Shown here: one piece after another, positions 34,280 through 44,800 of the stretch | How the letters are laid out: every line of letters begins with the position of its first letter | Numbering within the stretch: position 1 is the stretch's first letter | Source: Xenoacremonium recifei | Lineage: Eukaryota; Ascomycota; Sordariomycetes; Hypocreales; Nectriaceae | Length of the DNA: 64,000 bases | Assembly: GCA_012184525.1 (NCBI GenBank) | Contig: WOFQ01000042.1 | Location: 1 to 64,000, forward strand | Reading direction: 5' to 3' | Made by a program: the position numbers and the translations under genes | The notes under the pieces: model-generated | What the model saw: the letters and a program-made list of their open reading frames with translations, nothing else | Told to the model about the DNA's origin: nothing | The model's database searches: none

Positions 34280-34740
34280 AAGGGCTGATAAGGAACTTGA
34301 GCCTCTTAGTTCCCAAGTATCTCGAACACGACGTACCACCTTAAAGGCTATAGTAGGAAATGAAGTTGTCTTATGGAAGCTTCGAAATATACTCGCTGTT
34401 CATGGCTATGCTAGATCCTAGCTGCCCGAGGAGGAATAAGATCACTCTTTATGCCCTTCCGATAGTCTAGTTAAGTTTGGAGGCGCCAACTTTCCAGGGG
34501 CAAGCATTTCCAGCGCCGAAATCGGAACATTCTGTAAATAGACTCCTATGTTTGTCACGCTGGCGTCTATTGGACATCTGTTGATATACGGGCGACTAAC
34601 GTGACAGTTGACGCCCCGCTGATGAGGCTTACCTTACCTTCTACCTCAACCTCTTCCACCGACGCTTTCACAAGCATTTCCTTACAATACACTGCACCAT
34701 CGTCAAGCGGATCTAAGGGCTATACGCTCACGTCGCTGCT
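34280..34740. other. Intergenic region
   Basis: 461 bp between two rightward genes. The right edge is CT/AC-rich, as expected for the leader of the APH-like gene. Nothing else was recognised. Confidence 0.5.
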
Positions 34741-35698
34741 ATGGCCCTACCAGCACCTGTGAAGCTTCCCTATTTCCGCAGAAATGCAGAACTGCCTGGC
34801 CCTCTACCCACCCCAGCGGAAATCCGTGACGCGGCGTCAAAGTCCGAAATGTCTCCCAGGAGGAGCGCCTGGGGAGACGACAGTGGTATGTGTCTCGTCA
34901 GGGGCATCCATGTTGTCAAGTTCGGTGCCAACGTTACGGAAAACGAAGGCAATGCCCTTCTCTTCGTTGAGAAACACCTTGAGATCTCTGCGCCCCGTCT
35001 CTACGCCATGTACCGTGACTCGCCCATTGGACCTCTGTATCTAGTTATGGAGTATATCCAGGGCGTTGACTTGGAATCGCTCTGGAACACCCTCTCAGTA
35101 GAAGCCAAGTCGTCGATTGCAACGCAACTTCAGCCCATGTTCGCCAAGATGCGTTCGCTAAGCCCGCCTCATGACTTTATTGGAGGTGTTTGCGGCGGCA
35201 GTCTCCCTGACCCGGCCTTTAAGACGGAGCGGCTAGATCCTAGCATCAACGGCCCATTCAGGACTGCAGAGGAGGTCGGTATGGCGCTCGCCCTCGCATC
35301 GCGGAAGAATTGGGAGGAGAATGGGCGGCGTGGATGGATGTCTAGCTTCTTTTGCCGACACCTCGCCGCTGCCTTGAAAGGCCATAAGGGTCAACTTTAC
35401 ACACGGAGATTTGTACATGCGGAATATTTTGGTAGAGAAGGTACTCACAGAATCCAGTTCAGAGAATACCGGGATTATGGCAGCGGAGGCAAACCAGCGA
35501 TGGAGCTACCGAGTCCGAGGTATCGTAGATTGGGAATCTGCTGGATGGTATCCCGCATATTGGGAATATGCCTCGGCGGTCGCTCGATTTCAATCGGGGA
35601 ACGATTGGCCGGAGTGTATAGATACTCTCATCGAACCGTACCCCCTAGAGTTCTCCATGCTCTTCTTAGTGCTGCAAGATTTGCAATTAATTTATTAG
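34741..35698 (+). pseudogene. APH-family kinase-like gene interrupted by one frameshift
   Basis: The frame from ATG 34741 encodes the N-lobe and helical part of an APH/choline-kinase-like phosphotransferase (IHVVKFGANVTENEGNALLF, PLYLVMEYIQGVDLESLW, FFCRHLAAALKGHK). At 35386-35392 the sequence AAGGGTC carries one base too many. After it, the +1 frame continues with an intact catalytic loop FTHGDLYMRNILVEK and metal-binding block VRGIVDWESAGWYPAYWE, and ends at 35698. The original frame runs on to 35730 with unrelated sequence. HGDLxxxN and DWE are preserved, so the break looks recent, or it is a sequencing error. Family members in filamentous fungi are numerous and mostly of unknown substrate. 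It is much better preserved than the relative at 17.9 kb. Confidence 0.8.
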
Positions 35699-35730
35699 TT
35701 TCTGGTCTTCATGATGTATCAATAAGTTAA

Positions 35731-36243
35731 ATATGCTCAACATGGGGGTGGCATATGAAGAGAGTCCTAGTGATGAAGATGGTACGGTCTCTGCAACTAC
35801 CAGCTTCCTCGGACGTCGCCGCTTGGCATTAGGTAGAGGTGCTTTATTTGGGAAGCAAAATCGACGAAAGGCAACCTAAGGAATGTTACCTATAGAATTG
35901 TGGCTGTCGGGGGTCCTACGGAAGCATGAACAACCTCAAGAATGTCTATTCATGTGATCATCCCTGGAGTTGAGCTTGGCCAAATTTGGTGGAGAATAGC
36001 GCCACGCAGGGTCATGAATGAAGAAGACTCAGACAACAATAGTAAGCAAGAAGCAAGGGACGCATCGATTTGAACCATCTGGCTAAGCTCTGACCACAGG
36101 CTAAACAAAGACTTGGATCAACACCTTAAGGACCTTAGGCTCCTCGACGAAATCTCTTGTTCATTAACCTCCTTGATTTGTCCTCACCAGGCCTTCCAAC
36201 TCCCAAGCCTTCACTCAGCTTTGCCAAAATCCCACCTACAAGA
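35731..36243. other. Intergenic region upstream of the DUF3632 gene
   Basis: 513 bp with no domain-bearing open frame. The open frame around 36157-36243 is in frame with the DUF3632 gene but I prefer the ATG at 36244. Confidence 0.45.
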
Positions 36244-37228
36244 ATGGATGAAACCATGTCCACCAACCCTCAACCCCCTTCCCCTGTTTCCGAAGAAGCC
36301 AACTCCTCCTCTTCCGATCTCGAAGAGTCTCCGGATCCCCCGCTCGTCCTCGAAGACTTGGACGTGAGAGATGCCATTCGCGAGATTTTCGTTGCAACCC
36401 TCAAGTATCCAGCCAATCTGGAACAGAAGGCCGCGAGACTTGCAGACGACTTCGCGCTTGCATGCGGCACTGAAAAGTATTGTATTGATTTCGTTTGGAA
36501 AGACTTCTTTGATATTATTATGGAAATCACACCAGGACATCCGTGGCAAGCCGTCATGATTCAGTGTGTACACAAGCTCTATCACCGTGAAGGCAGCCCG
36601 CCGGGTTGCAACCTTAGGGTGAGACGCCTAGAATTGCAATATCCCATCGAAATCGAGCTAATTGTACATCCAAGACGTGGAACGATTTACCTGGCTTCGG
36701 TGATATGATGAGAGAGCACTTAGACGGTAAGTGGCCAACCACAACTGTGCCCTGCGCTGCGCTTTGCTAATACCCCCCCCAGTGTCATGGGCAGAGGATA
36801 CCGAGTCTTACAAGAACTACCAGTCTTTCCTTTGCCGACTCTCCCCTCCTGAATTGATCCCCCGTCTCATCGCCTTATGGGCCTTTCGAGAACCACTCGA
36901 GGAACCAGTCAAAGACACCAACGACGAGGCATGGAAAGGTGAAATGTGGATTTGCACTGAATGGGCCATCCACAGCGCGCGCCTCGTGTTCGATTATGTC
37001 GTTCTGTCCGCGAAGAAGCTGACAGAGGCCGAGATGCAGGAAAGGCATCATGCCACAGGATCGCTTGTCCCCGACATGCCGCATTATGGGCCAGAACGGT
37101 GGGCGTTTTGGAAGAAGCGCTTGGCTGAGATAGCTGCGGAAACTGGCGACAAGAAGCTCGGCGATGAACTGGCCAACCGAGTGTCCGAAGCGTTGAGGAG
37201 CATGGCTAAAGCTGAGGAGCATGGCTAA
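36244..37228 (+). CDS. DUF3632 family protein, C-terminus truncated by a tandem duplication
   Basis: Exons are 36244-36618, 36675-36726 and 36783-37228 (two 56-nt introns), giving 290 aa. The family signatures are present after splicing: TWNDLPGFGDMMREHLD at the exon 1/2 junction, WAEDTESYKNYQSFLCRL, then ALWAFREPLEEP. DUF3632 is a fungus-specific family of unknown function, often found in accessory gene sets and in heterokaryon-incompatibility-rich regions. The final residues MAKAEEHG come from the first copy of a 19-bp direct duplication. Without the second copy the frame would continue into an EEA-rich repeat (37239-37322) and beyond, to a stop at 37502. The 290-aa product may therefore be a recent truncation. 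Confidence 0.8.
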
Positions 37229-37238
37229 AGCTGAGGAG
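37201..37238 (+). repeat. 19-bp perfect tandem duplication at the end of the DUF3632 gene
   Basis: The unit CATGGCTAAAGCTGAGGAG occurs at 37201-37219 and 37220-37238. Because 19 is not a multiple of three, it shifts the frame and creates a TAA stop at 37226-37228. Confidence 0.95.
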
Positions 37239-37322
37239 GCGGCTAAAGCTGAGGAGGAGGCAGCTAGAGCTGAGGAGGAGGCAGCTAGAGCTGAGGAGGA
37301 GGCAGCTAGAGCTGAGGAGGAG
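37239..37322 (+). repeat. 21-bp minisatellite, four copies
   Basis: Four consecutive 21-nt units of the form GC(A/G)GCTA(A/G)AGCTGAGGAG plus GAG encode A-A-(K/R)-A-E-E-E in the frame that would be used without the 19-bp duplication. The unit length preserves the frame, so copy number could vary without breaking translation. Confidence 0.92.
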
Positions 37323-37380
37323 GCGGCTTTGGCGGAAGGTGCACAAGGTGGCTCAGATGGTGTTGAGAAAGCAGAAAAGT

Positions 37381-37570
37381 CACTGAGGAGGGTAAATGTT
37401 CATATTATATATAACTCGTTGCTTTTCATCTTAAAGCATCCCATTGCCTCTATCTCACCAACACATCAAAGCGGAATAGACACTGAGGAGGGTAAATGTT
37501 GATATTATAACTCGTTGCTTTTCATCTCAAAGCATCCCACTGCCTCTATCTCACCACCACATCAAATCAC
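37381..37570. repeat. About 100-bp tandem duplication, diverged
   Basis: Copy 1 is 37381-37480 and copy 2 starts at 37481. Both begin CACTGAGGAGGGTAAATGTT and share ACTCGTTGCTTTTCATCT and CTCTATCTCACCA, with a few substitutions and an 8-9-nt length difference in a TA-rich part. Copy 2 ends near 37570. Confidence 0.92.
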
Positions 37571-37846
37571 AAACCCCCATCAAATGCCATAATGCACGCT
37601 TTTATTAAGTCCTCCTCAAACCCTCCAGCGGGCATCAAAGACAACTCCTCCCAACTGGCTCGTCCGCCGCCATTAAACCCGCGGAGGAAATCCCAAGCCA
37701 GGGGAACTAAGATAAGCAAGGAAAATAGTGGCTGGTTGGTATATGTACATTTCGAGACAACACTCGAAAATAAAAGAAAATCAAGAAAAAACGAAGAGAG
37801 CTCAGGGCATCATGGTCGATGCCCTCTGTCTACTGTTTGCGTCCAC
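37571..37846. other. Convergent 3' region
   Basis: A short region between the accessory gene block and the stop of the giant leftward gene. No feature was recognised beyond the duplications to its left. Confidence 0.5.
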
Positions 37847-40800
37847 TCACTCGTTCCACTCCGAATAGTCTGCCATCCCGTATGGATTCCACTCCTGGCC
37901 CGGATAGCTCGTCGCGCTCATCTGCGGCGGCAGCTCGCCGTCCGAGTCGGCATCAGGATCGTAATGGATCTTCTCCTCCTGCATCTCCAGCCGCATCTTG
38001 CGCCGGTGCGCCTCCTCTGTATCTTCCAGCTCCGCAGCCGTGTGCTCCATCTGCGCGGGACTGCGAACTGCCGCAGCACGGAGATCCTCTGCTTCAGCCT
38101 GCGACTGTGACGAAGACGATTGTCCCTGGCTGCTGCCCGTCGCGTTGGTAGAGACTGCAGGAGGAGGCACTGTCAAGTCTCTTCCTTCGGGGCTGGGTCT
38201 GGCAGAGTCATGCTTCACGTCCCCGAGGGCGATATTGCCAGAGTCGGGGCTCACTACAGGGATTGCGTTAGGCGGACTAACGGCACCAGGAGGGCTCAGA
38301 GACACAGGACGGGATTCGTCGCTTCTTGCACCATTCACGTCGGGAGAAATCGTCACGCCTCCTTCATGAGCAAGCTGCTCCCCGGATGCATTGGTCGGCA
38401 CAGCACTTGTAGGCGCGATATTCCTAGACTGAAGGCTGACATCGCTGCCCGTGGGCTGCGGAGGCGCCAGATTAACGCCGCTGGCCTGGTGCTGCAGCGT
38501 CATCTGCGTATGCGGCGGGATACGAGGATCCCTCGAATTGAAGGCGGCACTGTCTTGGGCGGGCAAGGCCCCAAGGTTCGGGCTCACCTGGGCTTGGCCA
38601 CTATGCTGACTGTCATCACTTGCCATCCTGGGAATATCAGGCCGTTGGTGATGATTATTAACTTCAAAAGACGTACCCCTGAGCGAGGGTGAGTTGTACC
38701 CTGCTTGGCCCGCGTGAGTAGGTCTGGAGCTCTCACTGATATGTCGATCGCCCATTGGCGGCATCTGCGGCTGCTGTCCGATCAGGGGAGACGAGGCTTG
38801 TCTGGGGAACGCGGGGGCTGGGTTCGTCGGCGGCTGCTGGTGTTGCTGTTGCTGTTGGTAGAACTGCTGGTGTTGTGCTTGTGGATGCATCGGTTGGCCT
38901 ATGTAGCCCTGTTGGTAATATCCCTGTTGCACCTGACGCCCAACGTTATAAGGTGCCGGCACAAACCCTCCTTCGCCATGAACCGCCGAATACCCTCTAG
39001 GTATCGGAACCTGGTCATATTGTTGTCGTTGAACCTGCTGAGGTGGCCGCTGTCCCTGCATGGGATCCGGATAGTTATGAATGGGGCTCTGCTGTTGGTG
39101 GGCAATCATCATAGACTGACGAGAACCTGCTTGTTGGTCGTGGGGATAATTCTGAGGCTGCATTGGAGGTCTTCCCTGAAGTTGCTGCGCTTGAGCCTGG
39201 GGCACCATCATGTTGTAACTATGTGACCGTTGAAACGTGTTCTGACCTAGAGGAGGAGAATGCACCGGTGCCTGTTGTTGGAACTCCGCATACGACACGG
39301 GGTTCATGTATGGAGCGTGAGGGTGATTGGAATTAGGCCCTTGTTGGAACTGCTGGAAACCCTGATTTGGTTGCATCTGATTCTGGAATTGCATCGACGC
39401 AGGGACCTGCTGCTGGCCTGATTGAGGCTCTGGTTGCTTCGAGCTTCGCTTAAAAGCCGAAAGAAACTTGCTCGTCTTGTCGTGTCCTGCGGGCTTGGCC
39501 TGACCCTGAGCTGTAGGATGTACTTGGCCTGACATGCGGTTACGCAGTTCCGTCCACTTAGAACTGGGACTGTCTTTTCGAGGGGGCTGAGTCACGGGGG
39601 CGAACTGTTGTCCGGGAACAGGAGTGCTGTTCTTGGGCGGGACTTGCGGCGGCATGGAGTTCGTCATTTGCAGCGAAGGCCTTGGCTGATTCGGAGATGT
39701 CTGGGATGACTGACCCTGACCCGGGAATGGTCGCTGCTGCTGTTGCTGTTGCTGCATCGGTCGAGGGAAACCCTGGCCCTGCTGCCCTTGGAAGCTTTGT
39801 CTGGGACTTCTCTGGCCCATTTGAGGGTTCACCTGCTGCCGCTGCTGTTGATACTGGTGCTGTTGCTGCATTGTTGGCTGTTGCACTGGCGGTAGCTGCT
39901 GTCGATATGGATCCTGTTGTTGTATCGGAGACTGCTGAGCCCCAGACATCCTGGACCCAAAGCTCTGCTGCTGCTGCTGCTGCATCGGCGACGAATGTGC
40001 AGGGCTTGACGCAGCTGGCGGTCCCGTCTGAGGATAATTCCTCGGGCCCTGCGGCGGTCCATTCATCGCAGTGAGAGAAGCTCGCTGAACTCGAGGACTA
40101 TGACCCCGGCTTGAAGAGGTGACCGAAGGAGGTCCTGTCTTAGACGCTTGCGACACCGGGGAACGCGGCAGATCTTGGTTGAGGCTTGCAGCTCTGCTTC
40201 CTCCCGGGGTTTGCTCTGCCCTCCTCATCATATCTGTAGACATTCGGAGTTTGCGAGGATCCCCGGAGTCCACATCTGACTGGATGGCTGAGTCCATAGA
40301 TTGCGTTGGTGCGTGGCCTGGGGACTGAGGAGGCCTAGCTGAGCGCGTTTGCATGTCGGTCGGCGGGTTCGATACCGCCCTTGGCGTGGTGTCGATAGGA
40401 GGAACAGCACCAAGATTAGCTGCTCGGGGCGAATCCGAGTTGCTCGTTGCTTTAACAAGCTTAGGAGATCCCGCCAAACTCGGTGCGTTCGAGGCTCTAG
40501 GAGATCCCGTAAAGCTTGAGGGCTTGGGTGGTTTTGGGGACCCTGCCCGGCTCCTAGCTTTTGGTGTCTCATTTTGCACCACGGGAGGATTTTGTGTCAA
40601 GGGAGACGCCCGAGGTTGTTGAGAAATGGGAGAAGATTGCTTGACAGGAGTGACAGGCCCTTGACGAGAGCCCGTTGGGGTCCGGGCAGCATCTGGAGTG
40701 GAAACTCCACGTCCCATCGTCGGTCTGTCAGGAGATGTCTGGCCAACATCCACCAACGAAGAACTACCAGTCATGCGGCGCAGCATAGGCTGGCGCCCTT

Positions 40801-41788
40801 CAGGGGGAGTTGACACGGGAGCGGGTTGAGATTGAGGCTGCGGTGGTGCAAACTGCGGCTGGTCACGAGGCTTGGGAGAAGATTCACGGCCCAAAAGTCC
40901 AGACAGAAGCCCAGCTGCAGAACCACGTCTCTTGCGTCGCTCAGGCTGGACCTCTTGGCCCTGTGGACCATTCTGGCTGTGAGGTCCATAAGGCATCGGC
41001 CCAGCCGTGCTGCTTCGAGTGATTCCTGGAGGAGGCACAAGGGCTTGCCCGGAGGAATTCGTAGTTTCTGGCTGCCCACTTGCTGCCGATCTGATAGAGT
41101 GCGACGTACCAGGCTTCTGTTCCTGGCTCTGACTGGATCGATGAAAGACGTTCGTAACGCCGCTTGCTTTGACCCCGAAACCAGAGAACCGTTTCTTTGG
41201 AGGACCCATACTACTGGGTGCACTTCCTGGCTCATTAACAAGGCTTGATGTCGACGAACGAGTCAAACCACTAGGCTTGAGCTTGAGCTGTGCAGCCAAC
41301 CCAGAGCCAAACAAGGAGGGTCGTCTTTCGTTTTGCGGCTGTAGGGGCGCCCCTGAAGTTGCTTGTTCCGAAACAGCACCTGGAGGAGCCGCTCCCTGGG
41401 GTGCCATCCCGTCCCTGCTTGGTCTGGGCCCATCCATTGAAGGCCTGCCCAGTCGTCCAAGTAGGAAACTTGATCGCCTCCTCTTGCGATCCTGGATATC
41501 CTCCGTCGTGATATCAGACTCTGAAGCATCGTCAGCTCGGGTAGACGCTGGAGGCCTGGACTCAGAAAAGGAATTCTTCCGTTCTGCTGATGCTCTCCGG
41601 AAACGGCTGCCAATATCCTTGAAAATAGCGGCAGCTTTCCTTGGTCGTCCCCGTTCGTCGCCAGCAACAGGCGCTTCCTGTCCACTGCTCCCAGTTCGAG
41701 GTATCGAGCTGTCTTGCGGCGGTTGAGGCTGATATACTTGGTTAGGTGGCGGAGCATTTCTCTGTTGCCATTGCTGCTGCTGCTGCCA

Positions 41789-41827
<39 letters not shown>

Positions 41828-44800
41828 CAGGGCCGGATGTTGCAGGGGGCGGTGGAAGAGCTCCGGGTACCGACTGGTAGACGAGGGAGGAACATCGGCT
41901 GTTTTCCTTTGCTTGACGGGCACAGCAGCCGTAGGGATATGGACTCCTGTCTCCTTATCGTACTCAAAGTTGGGCTGTTGCGAGCTCCCTGCCACCGCTT
42001 GGTTGTTGGTGTTTCTGGTCACACGGTGGAGAGGCTCCGAAAGGTAGCTCTCCTTGAGCATCCAGGGACCCGATGGTGGAGGAAGTGTTTGAACCGGGTT
42101 CCCGACCATGTTCGGCGGCACTAGCGGAGGCGGCCCGTAGGTGATGGGCTTCTGAGGCGGGACCTGGCCGGGCATCGGGTGCGCCTGGAGAGGCTGTGGA
42201 TGAGGCTGAGGAGGCATGCCTTGAGGTGCGTGGGGCGGCATCTGGGACTGCATCTGCTGCTGAACCGGCGGCTGCATCTGCATCTGCATCTGCATCTGAG
42301 GAGGAGCAGGCTGGACCATCGGCACGTTCACGGAGCCTTGACCGGGCGCCGGCACCGACTCAACGGGTGCGACACGCTCCTGGTCGAAGCTCTGGTCGTC
42401 CGAGACACTGGGCTCCGACGGCGCCATCATGGCAGCCTTCTCGTTCGTCCCCGTCTCAGAGACACGACTGGACGCCTCGTCATCCTCCTCATCCAGCGAG
42501 AAGCGCTCCGCAGTTGGCCGCGCGGCTCGAGGATTCAGACCGAAGGTGGACCCTCGCCGGATGGGCGGCAGGCCGATGAAGGATGAGTTGCGCTTGGGCG
42601 TGTCGTCCTCGAGATGAGAAGCTGCTGCTGGGCCGCGGCGAGCTCGAGGCGTCACGTCGCCCTGGGTCATCATGGCCGTGTCTTGTTGAGGAGGCGGAGG
42701 AGGCAGCGGCTCAGACATGGGCTCGGGCGGCACTGTACGCATATCCGGCGACACCATCACCCAATCACCCGAAGCCCGTGGACTCACCGTCGTTTTCGAT
42801 ACATCGGCCTTGGGCGTGTCTTGTCCTTCCAGCTTGACGCCGCTGTGCTCGTCGGCGTCGGCGTCGGCGTCAGACTCGTCATGAGAGACGGCTAGGTCGG
42901 TGCCCTTGAAGGGATCCCAAGGGGCCGTATCCTTGCCGACAGGGGTGGGGATCTCCCATTTAAACGTGTCGGCGCCAATTTGACTGGCCACGGATGAGTC
43001 GCCGTGCTTGCTGGCGTCCAGGCCTAGGCCTAGGCCACGCGAGAGCTCGTCGTGCTCCAAGGGTGAGACAGGCGCCGGCTGGGGAATCTGGGGCGGCTGC
43101 GGCTGCGTCATGTTCATGTTCATGTTGGAACTGGAATGCTCGGCGGGGCCCTCTGAATGAGATCTCGAACTAATGCTGAAGCCCCACGACGTTCGCCTCT
43201 CAGCCTTCTGCTTCGGCTGGACCGGGGGAGGGATGGGTTCGCCCTGTTAAGCAATCAACATTAACCTCTGTTCTCGTTCACGTTTTGCTTTGCTTTGCTA
43301 AGATGGATTGATTGCCTGGACTTTGCTGGGCTGGGCAGCGGCATTGGGTGAGTGGAGGGTGGGAAAATGCGTCGTAGAATTCCTATCTCATGCACCCGTT
43401 CCGTCATGAGGCCAAAGCGAGAGTGACAAAACAGTACCAGGCTCTGAAGCGTATGATGAAGAGACTTAAGACAACAATTAAGGTACCCTGCCAGCCGTGA
43501 AGGGGAGATTATGCCCATCAATGAAGCAAAGCAGGTTCTAAGGAAAAAAAAGAAGCGTCAGTGAAATACCTTTTCCCCTGTGCCGCGCAGTTTGCTCCTC
43601 CCCTTGCTCAGTAATCCCTTGCCCATCTTGCCCGCCGAATGCATGAACTCTTTGCTCTTGGTGCCAATCTTGTCGCCAGAATTCCCAAACGCACTGCTCG
43701 CCGCCTGCGTCGAAATCGGCAAGTTGCCCAGGCGGGATCGTGTCGAGGTCGGAGCAGCTGTCGTGGGTGAGCTGGCGTTGAGGTATTGTTGATAGTAGGG
43801 CTGCTGGGGCGCAACGCTAGACGAGGACGTTGAGGGAGCCTGGCCATGGCGGGAGACGGGCAGACCGCCACCGAAAGAAGAAGTAGCATTGGCATATTCG
43901 GGATACTGCTTCTTCATGTGCAAGATCCAGTCTTGCAGGCCGGATTCCGTATTCGAGACCTGCCTCCGGGTCTCTTCGCATTGGGCGATCCTCTGCGAAG
44001 CTGTCGGCATTTGCATAATCTCCCGTAGCGTCGTGACAGGCATGGTCGCTGCGGGAACTTTGGGCTGGCTGCTCACAGGAGTCAATGCCGGATGCTCCTC
44101 TGGCGGAGGTGTCGCGGTGCTAACTAACTGCTTCTCCTCTACCATCGGGATATGCCGATTCTCGAGCTCCTGCGGCTTATTCTGCTCGCCAAGCATCGAG
44201 ACCGGGGATGGAGGTTCCAGCATCGACGGCAATTGCTGCGACGGTTGTGCCGTGCTCGCCTTGGACACCTGATGAGAAATCTCGCTAGGCGGAACCACGA
44301 TGCTCGGCGGCTCAACAACTTGAGGCGCCTCCGAAGCAGGACTCATAATGTCCGATACCACATCTCGAGGTGACTGCAAATCAGACTGTCCCAGCGACGA
44401 CGGAGTGTTGACGCTTGGGACTGCTGGTTTATGGTCAGATGGTGCTTCAGTCTTCAAGACTTTAGCAGTATCCTCAAACTCGACCTCCCAAGAGAATCTT
44501 CGACGAAGGTTAGGTTGGGGGGTCGGCTCATCGCTGGAGCCATGCTCCATTGGTATCGTAGTCGACCGAACCGGCTCCTTTGCATGCTGAGGAACTGGAG
44601 GAGGAAGTTCGGGTTCCTTGCCCTTGCCCTCTGCGCCAGGCTTAGTGTCCTCCCAGTAGTCGTTATAGTCGCTCAACGTGTAGGTGCTAGCTCGCACGTC
44701 ACCACGACCACCGGGAAGGAGAGCCTTTCGATCGTCTCTCTCTTCGGGAGCCGGTACCGGTAGAGGCAGGGCGTTGCTGGGCTTCACAGGGCTGAGGGAT

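Noticed and set aside
43244..43569. Separate gene boundary between the two long frames at 37.8-43.2 kb and 43.6-46.6 kb
   Set aside because: Matching phase-0 donor and acceptor join them with coherent protein sequence on both sides, and the right frame has no natural stop context or the left a natural start.
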